64,000 nucleotides of DNA from Bradyrhizobium xenonodulans. GTDB taxonomy: Bacteria > Pseudomonadota > Alphaproteobacteria > Rhizobiales > Xanthobacteraceae. Of this stretch, positions 46,862 through 54,736 are shown piece after piece. The stretch lies in NCBI RefSeq assembly GCF_027594865.1, contig NZ_CP089391.1, forward strand, positions 8,028,501-8,092,500. The letters run 5' to 3'. Positions within the stretch are counted from its first letter, which is position 1; each line of letters begins with the position of its first letter. A model generated the notes under the pieces. That model made no database searches. It saw only the letters and a program-made list of their open reading frames with translations, and was not told the DNA's origin. The translations under genes were made by a program, and so were the position numbers.

Positions 46862-48082
46862 ATGAACAAGAAACTCTCTTTGCTTGCCGCAGCAACGGCG
46901 ATGGCGCTGCTTGCGACCCCGTCCGCCCATGCGCAGAAGGCGTACGACACCGGCGTCACCGACACCGAGATCAAGATCGGCAATGTCGAGGCCTATTCCG
47001 GTCCGGCTTCCGCTTACGGCATCATCGGCAAGACCGAGGAAGCCTATTTCAAGATGATCAACGATCAGGGCGGCATCAACGGCCGCAAGATCAACTGGAT
47101 CTCCTATGACGACGGTTACTCGCCGCCGAAGACCGTGGAGCAGATCCGCAAGCTGATCGAGAGCGACGAGGTGTTCCTGGTGTTCAACGCGCTTGGGACG
47201 CCGACCCAGACCGCCGTGCAGAAATATCACAATTCCAAGAAGGTGCCGCAGCTCTTCCTCGCCACCGGCGCCAGCAAGTGGAACGACCCGAAGAACTTTC
47301 CCTGGACCATGGGCTTCCAGCCCAGCTACCGGGTCGAGGCGCAGATCTTCGCAAAATACATTTTGAAGGAGAAGCCGGACGCCAAGGTCGCGATCTTCTA
47401 TGCCAACGACGATTTCGGCAAGGACTACCTCGCCGGCATCAAGGACGTGTTCGGCGACAGGGCCTCGAAGATGATCGTCGCCGAAGAGAGCTACGAGACG
47501 TCGGAGCCGTCGATCGATGCGCATATCGTCAAGCTCAAGGGCACCGGCGCCGATGTCTTCGTGAACATCTCGACACCGAAATTCGCGGCACAAGCCATCA
47601 AGAAGATCGCGGAGCTGGAGTGGAAGCCGATGCACCTGATGACCGACGTCTCGGTGTCCATCGGTGCGGTGATGAAGCCAGCGGGCCTCGAGGCCTCCGA
47701 AGGCGTGCTCTCGGCCGGCTATCTGAAGGATGCCTCGGACCCGCAGTGGAAGGACGACGAGGGCATGAAGAAATTCATGGCCTTCATCGACAAGTACATG
47801 CCCGGCGCGAACATTTCGGACGCCAATCTGGTCTACGCCTATGCCGCAGCCCAAACCATGGTGCAGGTGCTGAAGCTGTCAGGCGACAATCTGACCCGCG
47901 AGAACGTGATGAAGCAGGCCGCCAGCCTCAAGGACTTCGTCCCCGACACGCTGATCCCGGGCATCAAGATCAACACCTCCGCCACGGACTTCGCGCCGAT
48001 CGAGCAGCTCAAGATGTGGCGGTTCAAGAAGGGCCAGTGGGAGCTGTTCGGCGACATCATCAGCGCCGAAACGGGCGGCTAG
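46862..48082 (+). CDS. ABC transporter substrate-binding protein, branched-chain amino-acid type (second)
   Basis: 406 residues: signal peptide (MNKKLSLLAAATAMALLATP, cleavage near AHAQKA), then TEIKIGNVEAYSGPASAYG and DQGGINGRKINWISYDDGYS (about residues 72-91), the Peripla_BP_6 layout. It captures an amino acid, aromatic acid or similar compound in the periplasm; the neighbouring ligase hints at an organic acid. No permease or ATPase genes accompany it. RBS AAGGA is seven bases before the ATG. It lies between two strong terminators, so it forms a one-gene transcript. Confidence 0.93.
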   Translation: MNKKLSLLAAATAMALLATPSAHAQKAYDTGVTDTEIKIGNVEAYSGPASAYGIIGKTEEAYFKMINDQGGINGRKINWISYDDGYSPPKTVEQIRKLIESDEVFLVFNALGTPTQTAVQKYHNSKKVPQLFLATGASKWNDPKNFPWTMGFQPSYRVEAQIFAKYILKEKPDAKVAIFYANDDFGKDYLAGIKDVFGDRASKMIVAEESYETSEPSIDAHIVKLKGTGADVFVNISTPKFAAQAIKKIAELEWKPMHLMTDVSVSIGAVMKPAGLEASEGVLSAGYLKDASDPQWKDDEGMKKFMAFIDKYMPGANISDANLVYAYAAAQTMVQVLKLSGDNLTRENVMKQAASLKDFVPDTLIPGIKINTSATDFAPIEQLKMWRFKKGQWELFGDIISAETGG

Positions 48083-48111
48083 TTCGACCGAACCTTCCGT
48101 TTGAAGCCATC

Positions 48112-48141
48112 GAATAGCGGCCGAAGGGCCGCTATTCTTTT
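48112..48141 (+). terminator. Factor-independent terminator after the binding-protein gene
   Basis: GAATAGCGGCC (48112-48122) and GGCCGCTATTC (48127-48137) form a perfect 11-bp stem with loop GAAG, followed by TTTT. The last bases overlap the 3' end of the convergent glycosyltransferase gene. Confidence 0.85.
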
Positions 48142-49643
48142 GGGAATGCGGCCACGCAATCCCCGGCCTCGGCCTCGGACGTCTCCTGACCGACGTCGAT
48201 GGAAACGATCGACAGGCCGAGACGGCGTGAGTCGCCGACGCCTCTGAGCACGGGGCACGCCCATGCGAGAGTGGCGATGCCGGATGGGGGCATGTCGAGA
48301 TTGAGCGTGTAGCTGTCGCTACCCGTCACGATCGCCTCGGGATCGACAGGTTTACCGTCGAGATAGAAATACGTGCCGATCGTGTCCAGCGGCGCGCGAA
48401 GTGCGGGACTTCGAATGCGGACGATGTTGCGGCCGGGCGTTCCCTTGATCCGCACGGCAGCCTGCGGCTCGCTCCAGCGGAAAGTATGGCCGGCGGAAGA
48501 TTCCTCGGCATGGAATCCGATCTGCGCGATAATTTGCTTTCCCATCAACCCGGCGACCGGCCCGGCCTGCCGGTGCGCGTGATGAATACAGTCGAGCCGT
48601 TGAAGGCGTATCAGTGAAGCGATGTAGCACTTCATCCATCGACCGATCGCGTCGCTCGATCCGATGTACCCCAGTCCGGTCAGGACCGCGCGTGCGTATA
48701 TGGCCGTCAGGCGCGCCGCCGTGCGGACACCGAGATCCCCGCGCAACGCCGGCATGGCCCAGCGCCGGAGGGATCGGAGCATTTCGTCAGGTCGCTTCCA
48801 GCCCCGGCCCGCGAGGCTGTCGCGCATGAGCGCATTCAATGCATTGCGGGCGAGCAATGCATCGCGCTGGTCCCGTTCGCGCCATTCGACCGGAATCTCG
48901 AGCAGCTCGCTGCCGGGATCATTGCGTGCCTCGCTGAGATAACGGATCTCGCCCTGCACGAAATCGAGCGTGAACTTTTTCAGTTCGCCGACCTCGCCGA
49001 CATAGTAGTGATGGAAGCGCGCTTCCTCGAGATAACCGATCGCATGCCCCCTCGCGTGGTAAGCGGCAGCGAGCACCCATTCGGCGAAATGGCCGAGCTC
49101 TTCGCGCAAGCCGCCGCATTCCCAATAGACGTCGCTTCGCGTCACGAAGCACTGGTCGAGCACCTTGCGCCATGGATGCTGCTTCATGCCGAACTCGATG
49201 TCGGCCTGGTACATCGCAGCTTCCGCCACGGACAGGCGGTTATGGCAGATCGGCACCGACTGGCAGGAGAAGCCCGCCCAATCGGGATGCGCATCGATCG
49301 CGCGGATACAGAGCTCGATCACGTCGGGCTCGGGCCGGCAATGCGATTCCGTGAAGAACAGATATTTGCCGCGGGCCTTGGTCGCACCGAACGCACAGAG
49401 CCCGATATCGTGCTCGAAACCAGCATCCTCAATCCGGGCCTGATTGCCGGCAAGCACCACGAGCTCGTCGCGCGCGGTGAAATCGGGCGGCACCACCAAA
49501 ATGATCTCGTAAAGCGATTTGTCCGCGGTCTGCGATACCCAGCCGAGCCAGGACAGCTCCCACTGCCCGCGGTGATATTCGAGCGGGATGATGATCGAGA
49601 ACAGCGGAGATTCGCCGCCGTCACGTACGGGCGCGTCCTGCAT
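48132..49643 (-). CDS. Family 2 glycosyltransferase with C-terminal accessory domain
   Basis: 503 residues. The N-terminal domain is a GT-A fold: FSIIIPLEYHRGQWELSWLG, a catalytic acidic stretch YLFFTESHCRPEPDVIEL (about residues 95-112) in place of a plain DxD, and FVTRSDVYWECGGLREELGH near residue 170-190. Residues about 390-500 form a separate, probably beta-rich domain that begins around TFRWSEPQAAVRIKG and ends DSRRLGLSIVSIDVG; a similar domain closes the protein at 54737. It likely adds sugar to a surface polysaccharide or protein. ATG at 49643 has only a close AAGGGGGC before it. Confidence 0.8.
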   Translation of the reverse strand: MQDAPVRDGGESPLFSIIIPLEYHRGQWELSWLGWVSQTADKSLYEIILVVPPDFTARDELVVLAGNQARIEDAGFEHDIGLCAFGATKARGKYLFFTESHCRPEPDVIELCIRAIDAHPDWAGFSCQSVPICHNRLSVAEAAMYQADIEFGMKQHPWRKVLDQCFVTRSDVYWECGGLREELGHFAEWVLAAAYHARGHAIGYLEEARFHHYYVGEVGELKKFTLDFVQGEIRYLSEARNDPGSELLEIPVEWRERDQRDALLARNALNALMRDSLAGRGWKRPDEMLRSLRRWAMPALRGDLGVRTAARLTAIYARAVLTGLGYIGSSDAIGRWMKCYIASLIRLQRLDCIHHAHRQAGPVAGLMGKQIIAQIGFHAEESSAGHTFRWSEPQAAVRIKGTPGRNIVRIRSPALRAPLDTIGTYFYLDGKPVDPEAIVTGSDSYTLNLDMPPSGIATLAWACPVLRGVGDSRRLGLSIVSIDVGQETSEAEAGDCVAAFPKE

Positions 49644-49692
49644 GCCCCCTTATAGACGCATACGACGCCATTTTCGGACTCTTTCTCGCGGA

Positions 49693-50463
49693 CTATACCG
49701 ACAGAAACACCGCGAACGATTCTTCCACCGTGCGGCGCAGATGCCGTCCATACAACGCGTGGTTGGCATCGCCAGGCCCGACCCGTCCCAGCGATGGCTG
49801 CGGGACGTTGCGGAGCGGCACATAGGCGATCGGCGCTGCGACCGGCGTCAGTTGCGAGCCGGAGCCGGCGCGGAGCGTCGAGATGATGCCGTACATCTCG
49901 CCCGCCACCGTCGGCCGCGACACCGTGATCACGCGATGCTGGCCGTGCTTGATGATGACGAGGTAGATGAAGCCGGACTGGTGGGGGACGGCGACCTCGC
50001 CGGTATGCTCGTAGGCCGCATCGGTCCGATCGCCCTCGCGGAAGACCAGCGAAGAGACCTTCGGCTCCCAGACGATCTCGGTACGGTAAGCAAAAATTGC
50101 GTCCTTGTCGCCGAAGGACGGCCGCAGCGTGATGTAGACGTCCTCGAGCCAGGTTACCGCGCGATGCGAATAGGAGCCAAGGCTGTCGGGCGCGACATCG
50201 TTTGCGGCCGGAGGCGTCATCACGACGGCGCTCTTGCGCAAGGAGACACCCAGGGCCTGCTCCAGCCGCACCGTCGTCGCCAGCGTGAAGGGCCGGCGGC
50301 CGCCGAGCACCTTCTCCAGGGTCGACAGGCTGAGCTTGGCCTGCTCGGCCAGCGCCTGCCGGGAGATCCGGCGCCTCGCAAGCTCCTCCCGAATGGTCTC
50401 GGCAATCTCCCGGCTCTGCTCGTCCGAAAGCTGCTTGTCCGTGAGTTTATCCTGCATCTGCAT
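49693..50463 (-). CDS. XRE-type helix-turn-helix regulator with C-terminal sensor region
   Basis: 256 residues. Residues about 19-75 are a Cro/C1-type HTH (SREIAETIREELARRRISRQ, ALAEQAKLSLSTLEKVLGGR), followed by roughly 160 residues of mixed beta structure with Trp104 region SHRAVTWLEDVYITLRPSFG and GFIYLVIIKHGQHRVI, resembling no domain I can name. It is probably a DNA-binding regulator sensing an unknown signal. It is divergent from the sortase target gene across 187 bases, so it is the obvious candidate to regulate it; that is inference. Confidence 0.82.
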   Translation of the reverse strand: MQMQDKLTDKQLSDEQSREIAETIREELARRRISRQALAEQAKLSLSTLEKVLGGRRPFTLATTVRLEQALGVSLRKSAVVMTPPAANDVAPDSLGSYSHRAVTWLEDVYITLRPSFGDKDAIFAYRTEIVWEPKVSSLVFREGDRTDAAYEHTGEVAVPHQSGFIYLVIIKHGQHRVITVSRPTVAGEMYGIISTLRAGSGSQLTPVAAPIAYVPLRNVPQPSLGRVGPGDANHALYGRHLRRTVEESFAVFLSV

Positions 50464-50650
50464 CGTCGACCCTGCTCCAGGACGACCATTCTAGCAGGCC
50501 GGACAAACCAGCACAAAACCGCACATGGCGGCCCGGGCGACCGGTGTGCCCGGCCGGCCGCGGCGGAACATTGCCGATCATTCTGCTCGCGAAAACGGGC
50601 TCTCCCGGCGAATGCTCAGAGCCAGCAAACGTCCTTCGGGAGCAGGCCAA

Positions 50651-52912
50651 ATGGACACCTACGACACAGCCGACAACGACGAGCACCCCATGTTGAATCG
50701 CTTGATCAAGCTTGGATTGTTTCTTCTCGCGCGGGGGATCGCGGTGATGCTGATGGCCTTCGTGGCCCTGCTCGTCAGTTTCGGGGAGAGTTGGTCGGCG
50801 ACGACGGAGCAAGCCGGCCTGCTCCAGCCCGGAGAGGCCAGGTCCGGTACGCTTCTCCTGAAGGAGGACGGCGCCACCACCGAGGCGATCCGTCTCGGCA
50901 TCGACGTCGACATCACCGTATCGGGCCCGACGCTGCGCGCCCGGGTCACGCAAATCTTCCGCAACCCGACCAAGGATTGGGTCGAGGCGACCTATGTCTA
51001 TCCGCTTCCGACCGGCGGCGCTGTCGATACGTTGAAGATGGTGGTCGGCGACCGAATCATCGTCGGCGACATCAAGGAACGGCAGCAGGCGCGCGTGATC
51101 TACGAAGAGGCGCGCCGCGCCGGCCAGAGGGCCGCACTCACCGAGCAGGAACGGCCGAACATCTTCACCAATTCGCTCGCCAATATCGGCCCCGGCGAAA
51201 CCGTGCTGGTGCAGATCGAATATCAGGAGCCGGTGCATCAAAGCGGTGACGAATATTCGCTGCGGCTGCCGCTGGTGGTCGGCCCGCGCTACAATCCAAC
51301 GCCGATCGTGCAGAGCGTCGACTTCCGCCAGGACGGCTCGGGCTGGGGCGCGACCCATTCGGACCCGGTGCCGGACCGCGAGCGCATCTCGCCCCAAGTA
51401 CTGGATCCCGCAAAGCACGCAGCGGTCAATCCGACCAGCATCACCGTGCGCCTGAAGGCCGGCTTTGCACTCGGCGAGGTCAAGAGCCAGCATCATAACG
51501 TCAAGATCGAGAGCCCGGACAATGCGACGCGAATCGTCACGCTTGCCGACGGTGCCGTACCTGCCGACCGCGATTTCGAGCTGACCTGGAAGCCCGCCGC
51601 GGAGAAGGCCCCGTCGGTCGGCCTGTTCCGCGAGCGCGTCGGCGATACCGATTATCTGCTCGCCTTCGTCACGCCGCCCAGCGCCGAGCAGGCGACGCAG
51701 AAGCCGCTGCCGCGTGAGGTGGTGTTCGTGATCGACAATTCCGGCTCGATGGGCGGCACGTCGATCGTTCAGGCCAAGGCGAGCCTGACTTACGCGCTCT
51801 CCCGTCTCCAGCCGACCGACCGCTTCAACGTGATCCGTTTCGACGACACCATGGACGTTCTGTTTCCGGCCTCCGTGCCGGCCGACGCGGCGCATGTCAG
51901 GGACGCGACCTCGTTCGTCGACGCATTGCAGGCGCGCGGCGGCACCGAGATGGTGCCGGCGATGCGCGCCGCTCTGACCGACAAGCTCGGCGACACCAGC
52001 ATGGTTCGTCAAATCGTGTTCCTGACCGACGGCGCGATCGGCAACGAGCAGCAATTGTTCGAGACGATCAATGCGATGCGCGGCCGCTCGCGCATCTTCA
52101 TGGTCGGCATCGGCTCCGCGCCCAACACTTATCTGATGACGCGCGCCGCCGAGCTCGGCCGCGGTGCCTTCACCCATATCGGCTCGGTCGAGCAGGTTGA
52201 GGAGCGCATGCGCGGCCTGTTCGCCAAGCTGGAGAACCCCGCCGTGACCGGCCTCAGCGCAAAGTTCTCCGACGCGAAGGCCGATTTGAGGCCGGCGATC
52301 ATTCCCGACGTCTATCGCGACGAGCCGCTGGTGCTGGCAGCAAAACTCGACAAGCTCGCGGGCTCGCTCGAAATCAAAGGCCGCGTCGGCGACCGTCCGT
52401 GGTCGGTGACGCTGCCGCTGCAAAACGCCGCCGAAGGCAAGGGCCTGTCGAAGCTTTGGGCCAAACGCAAGATCGGCGATGCCGAGGTGGCGCGCACCCT
52501 GCGCGAGATGACGCCGGAAGACTCCGACAAGGCGATCCTGGCGCTGGCGCTTGACCATCAGATCGTCACGCGCCTGACCAGCCTCGTCGCGGTCGACAAG
52601 ACGCCGAGCCGCCCCGAGGGCACGCCGCTCAAGCTCAGCGAATTGCCGATCAACCTGCCGGCCGGCTGGGATTTCGCGAAGGTCTTTGGCGAACGACAGC
52701 CGCTGCCCGCGCAGCTCCGCGAGCGCCATGCCGACGCGCGCAACCAGCCTGCGACCAGGCGGCCGACACCCACGGTGCCCGACGCGATCCGCCTGCCCAA
52801 GACTGCAACCTCGGCCGAGCTGAAGATGATCGGAGGCTTCATCCTGATCGTGCTCGCCCTGATCCTGTTCGTGTTCAACCGGCGTCAGCCCTTGCTCACT
52901 GACGCCGCTTGA
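50651..52912 (+). CDS. VIT/vWA sortase target protein with LPKTAT sorting signal
   Basis: 753 residues. A signal segment (about residues 14-50, GIAVMLMAFVALLVSFGESW) leads to a VIT domain (about 70-210, with FRNPTKDWVEATYVYPLP and GDIKERQQARVIYEEARR) and a von Willebrand A domain whose metal site reads DNSGSMGG (Asp362). The C-terminus has the cell-wall-type sorting signal: LPKTAT, a hydrophobic run (MIGGFILIVLALILFVF) and Arg-Arg. This is the marine proteobacterial sortase target family, normally beside one dedicated sortase, as here. The protein is exported, cut at LPKTAT and joined to an unknown surface partner. ATG at 50651 follows CGGGAG; an inner ATG at 50690 is possible. Confidence 0.93.
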   Translation: MDTYDTADNDEHPMLNRLIKLGLFLLARGIAVMLMAFVALLVSFGESWSATTEQAGLLQPGEARSGTLLLKEDGATTEAIRLGIDVDITVSGPTLRARVTQIFRNPTKDWVEATYVYPLPTGGAVDTLKMVVGDRIIVGDIKERQQARVIYEEARRAGQRAALTEQERPNIFTNSLANIGPGETVLVQIEYQEPVHQSGDEYSLRLPLVVGPRYNPTPIVQSVDFRQDGSGWGATHSDPVPDRERISPQVLDPAKHAAVNPTSITVRLKAGFALGEVKSQHHNVKIESPDNATRIVTLADGAVPADRDFELTWKPAAEKAPSVGLFRERVGDTDYLLAFVTPPSAEQATQKPLPREVVFVIDNSGSMGGTSIVQAKASLTYALSRLQPTDRFNVIRFDDTMDVLFPASVPADAAHVRDATSFVDALQARGGTEMVPAMRAALTDKLGDTSMVRQIVFLTDGAIGNEQQLFETINAMRGRSRIFMVGIGSAPNTYLMTRAAELGRGAFTHIGSVEQVEERMRGLFAKLENPAVTGLSAKFSDAKADLRPAIIPDVYRDEPLVLAAKLDKLAGSLEIKGRVGDRPWSVTLPLQNAAEGKGLSKLWAKRKIGDAEVARTLREMTPEDSDKAILALALDHQIVTRLTSLVAVDKTPSRPEGTPLKLSELPINLPAGWDFAKVFGERQPLPAQLRERHADARNQPATRRPTPTVPDAIRLPKTATSAELKMIGGFILIVLALILFVFNRRQPLLTDAA

Positions 52913-52940
52913 GAGAGGAGCCCCCCGAACTCCTCTGTTA

Positions 52941-52988
52941 GCGCGCGCGGTCGCCCGTCCCACACCAACGGCCGCGCGCGCCTTTTTC
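52941..52988 (+). terminator. Terminator-like hairpin between target and sortase genes
   Basis: GCGCGCGCGG (52941-52950) and CCGCGCGCGC (52972-52981) form a ten-base stem followed by CTTTTTCTT. Sitting between two functionally paired genes, it may lower sortase expression relative to its target. Confidence 0.7.
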
Positions 52989-53008
52989 TTGCTGTCATTG
53001 CGAAACAA

Positions 53009-53578
53009 ATGCCCCGCCTCATCTCTCCCCTGGCTCTCGCGCTGATCGGCCTCATCCTGCTCGGCGACGGCGCCTACATCCATGCCAAAGCCTGGCTGGC
53101 GCAGGTGCTGCTGGAGCGTGCGTTCGACAGGAGCGTCGTGACCGGCGAAGCGGTCAAGCCATGGTCATGGGCCGACACCTGGCCGGTCGCGCGGATCGAG
53201 GTGAAGCGGATCGGCGCCAGCGCCATCGTGCTGGGAGGCACCAGCGGCCAGGCGCTTGCTTTCGGACCCGGCCATATCGACCAAACGGTTGATGCGGGCG
53301 ACCGCGGTATCGCGGTATATGCAGCCCATCGCGACACACATTTCCGTTTCTTGCGGAATGTTGCCATTGGTGACGTAATCGATGTCACACGCAGTGACGG
53401 CAAACACTTCCGCTATCGAGCGGATGCCTCCGCTATCGTTCGTTTCGATGCATCGGGCATCGATCCCGCTACGCAGGATTTCGAGCTGGTGCTCGCGACC
53501 TGCTGGCCGTTCGATGCCGTCACGTCCGGTCCCGAGCGCTACATCTTGCATGCCACCTTGATGGCAACCGATGAATAG
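53009..53578 (+). CDS. Class GN (Gram-negative) sortase
   Basis: 189 residues. A single N-terminal membrane helix (SPLALALIGLILLGDGAYIH) is followed by the sortase beta-barrel. The catalytic residues are visible: His107 in YAAHRDTHF, Cys165 in VLATCWPFD and Arg177 in SGPERYIL. Length and wording match class GN sortases, which act on a single neighbouring vWA protein. The enzyme sits in the inner membrane facing the periplasm, cleaves the LPKTAT motif of the upstream product and joins it to an acceptor not yet defined. Its start has only a weak RBS, and a hairpin precedes it. Confidence 0.94.
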   Translation: MPRLISPLALALIGLILLGDGAYIHAKAWLAQVLLERAFDRSVVTGEAVKPWSWADTWPVARIEVKRIGASAIVLGGTSGQALAFGPGHIDQTVDAGDRGIAVYAAHRDTHFRFLRNVAIGDVIDVTRSDGKHFRYRADASAIVRFDASGIDPATQDFELVLATCWPFDAVTSGPERYILHATLMATDE

Positions 53579-53732
53579 CGGTTCGCAATCGGCCATCCCG
53601 GATCGGGAAAGACCGCGCCAAACAGCCGGGCAACCGCGCCTGATGGAACCGCTGAACTGGCGCCGTCGTCCGTAGACCTATAAGAATGGTCGATTGATTT
53701 TTCTGATGCTGCAATTTTCAGGACGACCGGTG

Positions 53733-54725
53733 ATGGACGACGAGTTCAGGCAGCGCCTCGAACAGCGGCTGGGGCAGCTCGAAAACCGTGTCGCGCTGTT
53801 GGAGAGGAACCAGGAACTCATTGCCTCCGGGCAAAGACGCTCCTCTCTTCGCAGCCTCTGGCGGCGCCCGCCGATATGGACCTTCGAGCAGTACCCGCCG
53901 CGCCTGCTCAACCTGAACGTCTCCCCGCCGGCTCCCGCGATCACTGGGCATGCGCCCCGAATCGCGATGGTCACCCCGAGCTACAACCACGTGCAATATC
54001 TCGGTGCCACGATCGAGAGCGTCGTGAGCCAGAACTATCCGAACCTGACTTACCACGTGCAGGACGGCGCCTCGATCGACGGCACAGTCGATCTCCTGAA
54101 GAGCCTCGGCGACAGCGTCAGCTGGACCAGCGCGCCGGACAAGGGACAGTCGAACGCCATCAATCTCGGCTTCGCCGGCGCCGACTGCGAGATCATGGCC
54201 TATCTCAACAGCGACGACATGCTGCTGCCCGGAACGCTCGCCCACGTCGCCAACTACTTCGTGTCGCATCCCGATGTCGACGTCGTCTACGGCCACCGCG
54301 TCTTCATCGACCGCGAGGGGCTCGAGGTCGGACGCGCCGTGCTGCCGCCCCATGACGGCAATGCGCTGCAATATGCCGACTATATTCCGCAGGAGACCAT
54401 GTTCTGGCGCAAGCGCGTGTGGGACAGGATCGGGCCGATCGACGAGAGCTTCCATTACGCCATGGACTGGGACTTCATCATGCGGGCGCAGGAAGCGGGA
54501 TTCAAATTCGTGCGCCTGCCGCGATTTCTCGCCTGCTTCCGCATCCACGATGCGCAGAAGACGGCTTCGACCTACGCCGTCGGCGTCAGGGAGATGGGCA
54601 TCCTGCGGCGCCGCGTTCTCGGTTTCGATCCGACCCAGATGCAGATCCGGCGCGCCATCGCGCCCTATCTCGCAAGGCAGTTGGCGTATCACTATGCCTA
54701 CAGGCTGGGCCTGCTGCGCTACTGA
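53733..54725 (+). CDS. Family 2 glycosyltransferase with N-terminal coiled coil
   Basis: 330 residues. The first 30 (MDDEFRQRLEQRLGQLENRV and on) form a short coiled coil, then a GT-A domain: RIAMVTPSYNHVQYLGATIE, SVVSQNYPNLTYHVQDGASI (about residues 90-120), a DxD-type site in YLNSDDMLLPG, and YAMDWDFIMRAQEAGFKFVR with the late catalytic Trp-Asp. It transfers sugar to an unknown acceptor, probably for a cell-surface glycan. ATG 53733 has AGGA nine bases before; an earlier ATG at 53706 lacks an RBS. It is convergent with the next GT gene, 12 bases away. Confidence 0.85.
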   Translation: MDDEFRQRLEQRLGQLENRVALLERNQELIASGQRRSSLRSLWRRPPIWTFEQYPPRLLNLNVSPPAPAITGHAPRIAMVTPSYNHVQYLGATIESVVSQNYPNLTYHVQDGASIDGTVDLLKSLGDSVSWTSAPDKGQSNAINLGFAGADCEIMAYLNSDDMLLPGTLAHVANYFVSHPDVDVVYGHRVFIDREGLEVGRAVLPPHDGNALQYADYIPQETMFWRKRVWDRIGPIDESFHYAMDWDFIMRAQEAGFKFVRLPRFLACFRIHDAQKTASTYAVGVREMGILRRRVLGFDPTQMQIRRAIAPYLARQLAYHYAYRLGLLRY

Positions 54726-54736
54726 GAAAGCAGAGA

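Noticed and set aside
50447..53083. An 878-residue minus-strand frame opposite the sortase target gene
   Set aside because: No domain is recognisable and the composition (Arg, Asp, His, Gly) is that of antisense frames in GC-rich genes.
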